A stretch of DNA of 14,068 nucleotides. Origin: Bacillota bacterium (GTDB taxonomy: Bacteria; Bacillota; Clostridia; Lutisporales; Lutisporaceae). A program made the translations under genes and the position numbers. The stretch is from positions 1 through 14,068 of the forward strand of contig JALNWH010000046.1 in assembly GCA_023230985.1 (NCBI GenBank), given 5' to 3'. The notes under the pieces were generated by a model that saw only the letters and a program-made list of their open reading frames with translations, made no database searches and was not told where the DNA came from. Shown here piece after piece: positions 7,107-12,532 of the stretch; within the stretch, counting starts at the first letter, position 1; every line of letters starts with the position of its first letter.

Positions 7107-7361
7107 TTACTTCGCTCTTTCTAGTATTTCCACTAATCTCCATCTTTTTTCTTTGCTTATGGGCCTTGTTTCCATAATTAATACTTTATCTCCAACTTTG
7201 CATTCATTATTTTCATCATGAGCTTTAAATTTTGTAGTTCTCTTTATTATCTTCTTATAAAGGGGATGGCGTACCAAGGTTTCAATGGAAACCACTATAG
7301 TTTTATCCATTTTATCACTAACAACCTTGCCAATCCTACCTTTTCGCTTTCCTCTCTCCAT
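7107..7361 (-). CDS. rpsQ: 30S ribosomal protein S17
   Basis: S17 is an OB-fold primary binder of the 5' domain of 16S rRNA. The 84-residue protein has RKGRIGKVVSDKMDKTIVV at the N terminus, the central RHPLYKKIIKRTTKFKAHDE, and the CKVGDKVLIMETRPISKEKR block that closes the fold. The start is ATG 7361 with AGAGGAGGTT upstream. It is the last gene of the classical S10 operon order. Confidence 0.97.
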   Translation of the reverse strand: MERGKRKGRIGKVVSDKMDKTIVVSIETLVRHPLYKKIIKRTTKFKAHDENNECKVGDKVLIMETRPISKEKRWRLVEILERAK

Positions 7362-7380
7362 AGACTAAACCTCCTCTTAA

Positions 7381-7587
7381 CTATTTGGATTCAACAGCTT
7401 TAAGTTCTCTTTCTCTGAGTATGGTTTTTATCCTAGCAATAGATTTTCTTACATCTTTGACTTTCATCGGATTTTCCAATTGACCTGTAGCCATCTGAAA
7501 TCTAAGGTTAAAAAGTTCACCTTTAAGTTCTAAAAGCTTTTGTTCTAATTCATTTGATGATAAATCTCTAATTTTATTAGCTTTCAT
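7381..7587 (-). CDS. rpmC: 50S ribosomal protein L29
   Basis: L29 is a two-helix protein next to L23 at the polypeptide tunnel exit. The protein starts MKANKIRDLSSNELEQKLLE and contains the signature ELFNLRFQMATGQLENP, followed by the second helix VRKSIARIKTILREREL. I use ATG 7587 (68 residues) because MKAN-IRDL is the family start. An in-frame GTG at 7596 would add three residues and has a better spaced site (GAGG at 7603-7606, 6 bases), so it remains possible. Either way the gene begins inside the end of rplP, overlapping by 11 bases with the ATG start, which suggests coupled translation. Confidence 0.94.
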   Translation of the reverse strand: MKANKIRDLSSNELEQKLLELKGELFNLRFQMATGQLENPMKVKDVRKSIARIKTILRERELKAVESK

Positions 7588-8017
7588 TACTTTCACCCAC
7601 TTCCTCAGTTTCCTGACGGGTTATAAATTTGCATCTTATGGGAAGTTTATGCATAGCTAATCTCATAGCTTCCCTCGCAACCTCCTCCGATACACCCGCA
7701 ATCTCAAACATTATTCTGCCGGGCTTCACAACTGCCACCCAGTATTCCGGTGAACCTTTACCGGAACCCATGCGAGTTTCAGCAGGTTTTTCCGTAACAG
7801 GCTTATCAGGAAATACCTTTATCCAAACCTGACCGCCTCTCTTTATATATCTAGTCATTGCAATTCTGGCAGCCTCTATTTGATTGCTTGTTATCCAGGC
7901 AGGTTCCAATGCCTGCAATCCGTATTCGCCATAGGTTATAGTCGTACCTCTTGCAGCCTTTCCTTTCATTGTTCCCCTCATTTGCTTACGACGTTTTACT
8001 CTCTTTGGCATTAGCAT
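7577..8017 (-). CDS. rplP: 50S ribosomal protein L16
   Basis: L16 organises the A-site tRNA region of the 50S subunit. The 146-residue protein starts MLMPKRVKRRKQMRGTMKGK. It carries GEYGLQALEPAWITSNQIEA, RYIKRGGQVWIKVFPDKPVT and RMGSGKGSPEYWVAVVKPG, all family hallmarks. The start is ATG 8017, with AGGAG 9 bases upstream; a second in-frame ATG at 8011 is 15 bases from the site and less likely. The rpsC stop lies one base upstream of the start and the 3' end overlaps rpmC, so three genes are packed with almost no spacer. Confidence 0.97.
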   Translation of the reverse strand: MLMPKRVKRRKQMRGTMKGKAARGTTITYGEYGLQALEPAWITSNQIEAARIAMTRYIKRGGQVWIKVFPDKPVTEKPAETRMGSGKGSPEYWVAVVKPGRIMFEIAGVSEEVAREAMRLAMHKLPIRCKFITRQETEEVGESNES

Positions 8018-8018
8018 C

Positions 8019-8690
8019 CTATTCAGCTCCTTTTTCCTTTACAACTTTAGTACCGGCTTTAGGAAGTACCTCCCCTTTATATATCCATACTTTTACACCG
8101 ATTTTTCCATAAGTAGTATTAGCTTCCCAAAATCCATAATCAATATCAGCTCTTAATGTGTGCAGAGGAATTGTCCCTTCTCTATACCATTCACTTCTGG
8201 CAATCTCAGTACCGCCTAAACGTCCTGAAGTCATTGTCTTTATTCCCTTTGCTCCGCTTCTCATTGATCTTTGCATAGCCTGCTTCATAGCTCTTCTAAA
8301 GGAAATTCTTCTTTCCAATTGTGCGGCTATGTTTTCCGCTACTAATTGAGCATCTGTCTCCGGTACTTTTACTTCGTTAATATTTATTGAAACGCTTTTA
8401 TTTTCCACCAGCTTTTCTACTTCTTTACGTACGGCCTCAATTCCGGAACCACCCTTACCAATTACCATGCCGGGCTTTGCCGTATAAATATCAATCCTAA
8501 CTTTGTTTGCAGTTCTTTCAATCTCGATTTTAGAAATACCTGCATTAAACAATCTCTTTTTCAAATACTCTCTAATCTTATTATCTTCAATTAAAAGATC
8601 GGAAAAATCTTTTTTATTAGCATACCATCTAGAATCCCAATCTTTTATTATTCCCACTCTTAAACCATGTGGGTTTACCTTTTGGCCCAC
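8019..8690 (-). CDS. rpsC: 30S ribosomal protein S3
   Basis: S3 forms part of the mRNA entry channel on the 30S head. The 223-residue protein starts MGQKVNPHGLRVGIIKDWDS. A type II KH domain has its loop at residues 73-84 (PGMVIGKGGSGI). The basic helix FRRAMK (residues 131-136) corresponds to the residues tied to ribosomal helicase activity in E. coli. The C-terminal domain ends YGKIGVKVWIYKGEVLP plus a short tail. The start is GTG 8690 with AAGGAGGG upstream, and no ATG is near. Confidence 0.97.
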   Translation of the reverse strand: MGQKVNPHGLRVGIIKDWDSRWYANKKDFSDLLIEDNKIREYLKKRLFNAGISKIEIERTANKVRIDIYTAKPGMVIGKGGSGIEAVRKEVEKLVENKSVSININEVKVPETDAQLVAENIAAQLERRISFRRAMKQAMQRSMRSGAKGIKTMTSGRLGGTEIARSEWYREGTIPLHTLRADIDYGFWEANTTYGKIGVKVWIYKGEVLPKAGTKVVKEKGAE

Positions 8691-8706
8691 TAATAATCCC
8701 TCCTTC

Positions 8707-9042
8707 TTATTCTTTTTCTTTAACTACAAGGGTTATATGGCTGGTTCTTTTCAAAATTCTAACTCCTCTCCCTTGCGCTCTTGCTCTAAATCTTTTTAGA
8801 GTTGGTCCTTGATTCGCATAGGCCTCGGAAATATATAGATTATCAACATCCATGTTGTAATTGTTTTCTGCATTAGCCACTGCCGATTTTAGTAATTTTA
8901 TTAATATTTCAGACGCGGCTTTTGGAGTATGCTTTAAAATTGCAAATGCCTCATCTACCTTTTTCCCTCTGATTAAGTCTAAAACTATATTGACTTTTCT
9001 AGAGGAAATCCTTATATATCTGGCTATTGCTTTTGCTTCCAT
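8707..9042 (-). CDS. rplV: 50S ribosomal protein L22
   Basis: L22 sends a long beta-hairpin into the peptide exit tunnel, forming a constriction with L4; changes in this loop cause macrolide resistance elsewhere. The 111-residue protein has the N-terminal RYIRISSRKVNIVLDLIRGK, the central LKSAVANAENNYNMD and the hairpin around FRARAQGRGVRILKRTSHIT. The loop looks ordinary. The start is ATG 9042 with AAGGAGGTAA upstream. Confidence 0.97.
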   Translation of the reverse strand: MEAKAIARYIRISSRKVNIVLDLIRGKKVDEAFAILKHTPKAASEILIKLLKSAVANAENNYNMDVDNLYISEAYANQGPTLKRFRARAQGRGVRILKRTSHITLVVKEKE

Positions 9043-9071
9043 AAAAAGTTACCTCCTTTTCGTAATAAGGC

Positions 9072-9356
9072 TTATCTAAGCGCAGTTGATCTTTCCGTAT
9101 GACTGCCATGCCCTCTAAATGTCCTGGTAGGAGCAAATTCTCCTAACTTATGGCCAACCATATCCTCTGTAATGTAAATCGGGACATGTTTTCTTCCATC
9201 ATGTACTGCTATAGTATGACCTACCATTTCAGGGAAAATAGTGGAACTCCTTGACCATGTCTTTAGAACCACTTTCTTTCTTGATTTATTCAATTCAACT
9301 ATTCTTTTTAATAGCTTTTCTTCCACATAAGGTCCTTTCTTGACAGATCTGCCCAT
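9072..9356 (-). CDS. rpsS: 30S ribosomal protein S19
   Basis: S19 is in the 30S head, paired with S13 near the A and P sites. The 94-residue protein starts MGRSVKKGPYVEEKLLKRIV. It contains the conserved TWSRSSTIFPEMVGHTIAVH and GHKLGEFAPTRTFRGHGSH. The start is ATG 9356 with AGGAGGC upstream. It lies in the invariant order rplB-rpsS-rplV. Confidence 0.98.
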   Translation of the reverse strand: MGRSVKKGPYVEEKLLKRIVELNKSRKKVVLKTWSRSSTIFPEMVGHTIAVHDGRKHVPIYITEDMVGHKLGEFAPTRTFRGHGSHTERSTALR

Positions 9357-9390
9357 AATTTGCCTCCTTCCTAATTTTATAAGTAGAATT

Positions 9391-10224
9391 CTATTTTTCT
9401 TTTCTTTTCTTTATAATAAATTTACTTGATGCTTTTTTCTTGTTTCTGGTTTTAAGCCCTAATGCAGGTTTACCCCAAGGGGTCATTGGACTGGGCATAC
9501 CAATTGGAGACTTACCTTCACCGCCGCCATGGGGATGGTCAACGGGGTTCATAGCAGAACCTCTAACTGTCGGTCTAATGCCCATATGCCTTTTTCTTCC
9601 TGCTTTTCCTATTGATATTATCTCATGCTCAACATTTCCAACTTGGCCTATTGTAGCTTTACATTCTATTCTAACTTGTCGAACTTCTCCGGAAGGAAGC
9701 CTTATCTGTGCATAATTTCCTTCTTTAGCCATAAGCTGTGCTGCATTTCCTGCCGACCTAACTAATTGTCCGCCTTTACCTGCTTTCAATTCAATATTAT
9801 GAATAAACGTTCCTACAGGTATGTTTCTAAGCGGCAATGCATTGCCTGCTTTTATATCAGCATCTTCGGAAGATATTATAGTATCACCTACTTTTAATCC
9901 ATTAGGTGAAATAATATATCTTTTTTCGCCGTCAGCATAATGTAGTAATGCAATATTAGCTGTTCTGTTAGGATCATATTCTATTGCAGCTACTTTAGCC
10001 GGGATATTAACTTTATCCCTTTTAAAATCAATAATTCTATATTTTCTTTTATGTCCTCCACCACGGTGTCTAACTGTTATTTTCCCATAATTATTTCTGC
10101 CGGCTTGGCTTTTTAATGATACAACCAGAGATTTTTCAGGTTTTGTCTTTGTAATTTCTTCGAAATCAGAAACTGACATAAATCTTCTTGCCGGAGAAGT
10201 AGGGTTAAACTTTTTTATAGACAT
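9391..10224 (-). CDS. rplB: 50S ribosomal protein L2
   Basis: L2 is the most conserved large-subunit protein; it is needed for subunit association and sits close to the peptidyl-transferase centre. The 277-residue protein has an N-terminal extension, an OB-fold region (KITVRHRGGGHKRKYRIIDF), an SH3-like region (residues about 130-200), and the C-terminal loop HPHGGGEGKSPIG. In that loop H230 corresponds to the E. coli His229. The C terminus is lysine rich, as is normal. The start is ATG 10224 with GGGAGGAG upstream. Confidence 0.98.
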   Translation of the reverse strand: MSIKKFNPTSPARRFMSVSDFEEITKTKPEKSLVVSLKSQAGRNNYGKITVRHRGGGHKRKYRIIDFKRDKVNIPAKVAAIEYDPNRTANIALLHYADGEKRYIISPNGLKVGDTIISSEDADIKAGNALPLRNIPVGTFIHNIELKAGKGGQLVRSAGNAAQLMAKEGNYAQIRLPSGEVRQVRIECKATIGQVGNVEHEIISIGKAGRKRHMGIRPTVRGSAMNPVDHPHGGGEGKSPIGMPSPMTPWGKPALGLKTRNKKKASSKFIIKKRKEK

Positions 10225-10243
10225 TTTCTATCTCCTCCCGATT

Positions 10244-10531
10244 CTATAAGCCTTCAAAGAATTCAATAGTCTTACTGTCAGGTGTAAGTTTTACAATAGC
10301 TTTTTTATAGCCGGGTCTCCTACCTTCGTATTTACCCATTCTTTTTAATTTCCCTAACATCTTTATGGTATTAACCCTTTCAACCTTAACTTTAAATATT
10401 TCTTCAATGGCATTCTTAATCATATATTTATTAGCTCGTATATCAACAATAAAAGTATATTTCCTATCGGCCATCTCACTCATGCTTTTTTCCGTGATAA
10501 CCGGTTTTTTAATTATGTCGTAGGAGTTCAT
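10244..10531 (-). CDS. rplW: 50S ribosomal protein L23
   Basis: L23 borders the tunnel exit and is the docking site for trigger factor and the signal recognition particle. The 95-residue protein starts MNSYDIIKKPVITEKSMSEM; the acidic residue E14 in the VITEKS segment lies where trigger factor contacts L23 in E. coli. It continues with RANKYMIKNAIEEIFKVKV and GKYEGRRPGYKKAIVKL. The ATG start at 10531 overlaps the rplD stop as TAATG. ACCTCC on the plus strand (AGGAGGT on the message) precedes it, so translation is probably coupled to rplD. Confidence 0.97.
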   Translation of the reverse strand: MNSYDIIKKPVITEKSMSEMADRKYTFIVDIRANKYMIKNAIEEIFKVKVERVNTIKMLGKLKRMGKYEGRRPGYKKAIVKLTPDSKTIEFFEGL

Positions 10532-11154
10532 TAGGCATACACCTCCTCAACCTTTTCAATTGCTGCTTTTGTAATAATAAACTTATCATAGTTTAATATA
10601 TCATAAACATTCAATGTATTAACTAAAGTCGTTTTTATATTAGGAATATTTCTTGCAGACTTTTCTACATTTTCATTTTTTTCAGATAATACTATCATAG
10701 CTTTATTACTCACTTTTAGATTTTCTAAAACACTAATCATTTGTTTTGTTTTTGGCACATCGAATTTCAACTCATCTAAAACTATTAAATCATTATCATT
10801 CACTTTTGTTGTTAATGCCGATTTCATGGCCAATTGTCTCACTTTCTTTGGTAATGTATATCTGTAAGACCTTGGTTTTGGTGCAAAAACTACACCTCCA
10901 TGTCTCCATTGCGGCGACCTTATACTACCGTGTCTTGCCCTGCCGGTTCCTTTTTGCCTCCAGGGTTTTCTGCCGCCACCCCTTACTTCCGCACGTGTAA
11001 GGGTTGATTGAGTTCCTTGTCTTTTATTAGCCAGAATCATTTTGACAACTTGATGCATAGCATCAACACTGACCTTAACACCAAATATTTCATCTTTTAA
11101 CTCTATGTTATCAATTTGTTCGCCTTCTATATTATATAAAGCTGCTTTTGCCAT
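10531..11154 (-). CDS. rplD: 50S ribosomal protein L4
   Basis: L4 has a globular part on the 50S surface and a long loop reaching the exit tunnel beside L22. In the 207-residue protein the loop spans about residues 55-100, with TRAEVRGGGRKPWRQKGTGR and GGVVFAPKPRSYRYTLPKKV. The globular C-terminal half follows. In E. coli L4 represses its own S10 operon through an mRNA leader; whether anything similar occurs here is unknown. The start is ATG 11154 with AAAGGAGGAT upstream, and the stop overlaps rplW by one base. Confidence 0.97.
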   Translation of the reverse strand: MAKAALYNIEGEQIDNIELKDEIFGVKVSVDAMHQVVKMILANKRQGTQSTLTRAEVRGGGRKPWRQKGTGRARHGSIRSPQWRHGGVVFAPKPRSYRYTLPKKVRQLAMKSALTTKVNDNDLIVLDELKFDVPKTKQMISVLENLKVSNKAMIVLSEKNENVEKSARNIPNIKTTLVNTLNVYDILNYDKFIITKAAIEKVEEVYA

Positions 11155-11178
11155 AGCATATCCTCCTTTCCGGTTTTT

Positions 11179-11808
11179 TTATGCCTTCACCGTATCTTTA
11201 ATCATGACCAGTGAACCTCTTATCCCGGGTACTCCGCCTTTTACTAATATATAGTTCTTTTCAGCATCCACTTTCACTACTGCAATATTTTGTATTGTAG
11301 TTTTTTCATTACCCATTCTTCCGGGCAATTTCTGTCCTTTAAAGGTTTTTCCCGGAGAAGCGGATGCGCCTATTGATCCTACTCTTCTATGAAAATGTGA
11401 ACCATGAGACATAGGCCCGCGACTTGTTTTATATCTCTTAATTACTCCTGCTGTTCCTTTGCCTTTAGAAACTCCGCTTATATCTACTCTGTCTCCTTCA
11501 GCAAATACATCAGCATTTATTTCTTGGCCTACTTCATAAGAATCTACGTTTTCAAGACGTAATTCTCTAATGTATCTTTTAGTAGCTAATTTAACTTTTT
11601 CAAATTGTCCTCTAATAGGTTTAATCAATTTATTTTCTTTAATGTCCTCAAATCCAACCTTGATGGCATTGTAACCATCTGTTTCTAGAGTTTTCTTTTG
11701 TATTATTATATTAGGCCCCACTTGGATAACCGTCACAGGTATAGCCTTACCTTCTTTATCGAAAACTTGTGTCATTCCTACTTTTTTGCCTAATAATGCT
11801 TTTTTCAT
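11179..11808 (-). CDS. rplC: 50S ribosomal protein L3
   Basis: L3 is an early assembly protein whose long loop approaches the peptidyl-transferase centre. The 209-residue protein starts MKKALLGKKVGMTQVFDKEG. It contains the SKGKGTAGVIKRYKTSRGP and SHGSHFHRRVGSIGASASPG segments, with GKKLPGRMG-like GQKLPGRMGNE after them. The start is ATG 11808 with GGAGGTGG at 11816-11823. The 71-base spacer before it is the longest inside the ribosomal block and contains two hairpins, one of which could cover this binding site. Confidence 0.97.
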   Translation of the reverse strand: MKKALLGKKVGMTQVFDKEGKAIPVTVIQVGPNIIIQKKTLETDGYNAIKVGFEDIKENKLIKPIRGQFEKVKLATKRYIRELRLENVDSYEVGQEINADVFAEGDRVDISGVSKGKGTAGVIKRYKTSRGPMSHGSHFHRRVGSIGASASPGKTFKGQKLPGRMGNEKTTIQNIAVVKVDAEKNYILVKGGVPGIRGSLVMIKDTVKA

Positions 11809-11815
11809 AAAATTT

Positions 11816-11851
11816 CCACCTCCACAGTTTACAGAGGACCGTTAAACGGTC
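11816..11851 (-). promoter_or_regulatory. Two tandem hairpins in the rpsJ-rplC spacer, possibly controlling rplC translation
   Basis: The plus strand has a perfect palindrome GACCGTT-A-AACGGTC at 11837-11851. As message it forms GACCG-UUUAA-CGGUC, extendable to 7 bp. Immediately downstream CCUCUG (11832-11837) can pair with UGGAGG (11819-11824), two of the six pairs being G-U. UGGAGG contains most of the rplC ribosome binding site GGAGGTGG (11816-11823). The two hairpins share one base. The pairing is seen directly; a regulatory role is inference. There is no U run, so it is not an intrinsic terminator. Confidence 0.4.
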
Positions 11852-11879
11852 GTTATAAATCATATTTTCCCTAATTCTA

Positions 11880-12188
11880 TTACAGCTTTATTTCGATATC
11901 TACTCCTGCAGGCAAATCTAATCTCATTAAGGCATCTACTGTTTTGGGAGTAGGACTTAAAATATCAATCAATCTTTTATGAGTTCTTATTTCAAATTGT
12001 TCTCTGGCATCTTTATATTTATGAACTGCTCTTAAAATAGTCACTATCTCTTTTTGAGTAGGTAGTGGTACCGGACCTGAGACTTCCGCTCCTGTCCTTT
12101 TGGCGGTCTCAACTATTTTTTGAGCTGATTGATCAATAAGATTATGATCAAAAGCCTTTAATCTGATTCTTATTTTTTGTTTTGCCAA
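11880..12188 (-). CDS. rpsJ: 30S ribosomal protein S10 (NusE)
   Basis: S10 is part of the 30S head and, as NusE, pairs with NusB in transcription antitermination and links RNA polymerase to ribosomes through NusG. The 102-residue protein starts MAKQKIRIRLKAFDHNLIDQ. It has the conserved SGPVPLPTQKEIVTILRAVH and ends MRLDLPAGVDIEIKL, nearly the same as B. subtilis S10. The start is TTG at 12188 with AAGGAGGG about 7 bases upstream; no ATG is available at the family start. It is the first gene of the S10 block and follows a long non-coding leader. Confidence 0.97.
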   Translation of the reverse strand: MAKQKIRIRLKAFDHNLIDQSAQKIVETAKRTGAEVSGPVPLPTQKEIVTILRAVHKYKDAREQFEIRTHKRLIDILSPTPKTVDALMRLDLPAGVDIEIKL

Positions 12189-12395
12189 TTAATTTCCCTC
12201 CTTTTCATCGCACGTATGTTTTACTAACGTACGACTGCATACTGCAATACACTAGGCCGGGTGTGCTGTTTTTTTTTTATAATTCCGACCAGTATACTTC
12301 AGTAGAGTCGCCCGAATTCATGAAACGGGCATTGCTCGACAAGAATTTCCAAGCATATCTTGCAACCTCTTGCTTCATCACATGCACTTTTACGC
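12189..12395 (-). promoter_or_regulatory. Putative structured 5' leader of the S10 operon
   Basis: About 200 bases between the predicted promoter and rpsJ contain no recognisable gene. Their GC-rich patches differ from the very AT-rich region just upstream. Going downstream on the message there are short CAAG/CTTG inverted repeats, then GCCCG/CGGGC (12310-12330), AATTC..CGAC paired with GTCG-GAATT (12281-12318), a run of ten A (12269-12278), and a last hairpin by the ribosome binding site. This much paired sequence in an otherwise compact cluster suggests a cis-acting RNA. I do not recognise it as a T-box, a standard riboswitch or a known ribosomal leader. Confidence 0.4.
12208..12234 (-). 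promoter_or_regulatory. Hairpin just upstream of the rpsJ ribosome binding site
   Basis: On the message TCGTACGT (12234-12227) pairs with ACGTGCGA (12215-12208), giving eight pairs with one G-U and an 11-base loop. It ends about six bases before the AGGAGG of rpsJ (12196-12201). It could shape access to the ribosome binding site or protect the 5' region of the message. There is no following U run, so it does not look like a terminator. Confidence 0.4.
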
Positions 12396-12399
12396 AACT

Positions 12400-12433
12400 A
12401 TTATAGTTTATACTATTTCTGTTCATTTGACAA
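12400..12433 (-). promoter_or_regulatory. Putative sigma-A-type promoter of the S10 operon
   Basis: Reading the minus strand, TTGTCA (12433-12428) is one base off the -35 consensus TTGACA. After 17 bases comes TAAACT (12410-12405), and a perfect TATAAT lies at 12405-12400 but 22 bases from that -35. A TATAAA at 12412-12407 is a third option at 15 bases. The surroundings are AT rich. The exact -10 is unclear. A promoter upstream of rpsJ, in addition to read-through from the tuf side, is described for the B. subtilis S10 cluster. Confidence 0.5.
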
Positions 12434-12459
12434 TATTTATTTTTTAATATATTCATTCC

Positions 12460-12502
12460 ATAGCCCTGCAAAAATCTGTTATATAGTTTTGAACAGGGCT
12501 AT
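12460..12502 (-). other. Stem-loop after tuf, not a classical terminator
   Basis: The arms ATAGCCCTG (12460-12468) and CAGGGCTAT (12494-12502) pair perfectly over 9 bp. Inside them CAAAA (12469-12473) pairs with TTTTG (12487-12491) past a two-base bulge, so the stem may reach 14 bp. It begins 30 bases after the tuf stop. On the minus strand the stem is followed by GGAATGAATATATTAAAA, which has no U run, so intrinsic termination is doubtful. It could be a partial terminator, a processing site or a 3'-end stabiliser of tuf mRNA. Confidence 0.5.
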
Positions 12503-12532
12503 AGAGCTATATGCAATATTCTAAATATAATA

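Noticed and set aside
12182..12406. Plus-strand 74-codon ORF across the tuf-rpsJ spacer, including an internal MKRALLDKNFQAYLATSCF
   Set aside because: Runs antisense through the T10 run, the leader hairpins and the promoter -10 region; no binding site before its ATGs; not recognised.
12379..12471. Upstream extension of the 33-codon leader ORF to 64 codons on the minus strand
   Set aside because: It would read through the predicted promoter and the flank of the post-tuf stem-loop; Asn/Lys-rich with no binding site.
12460..12502. Calling the post-tuf stem-loop a Rho-independent terminator
   Set aside because: No U run follows on the transcribed strand; kept as an unexplained stem-loop.
12189..12532. 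tRNA, T-box, tmRNA or transposon remnant in the tuf-rpsJ spacer
   Set aside because: No cloverleaf, no T-box GGTGG/anticodon-like elements, no tmRNA ends and no recognisable transposase sequence were seen.
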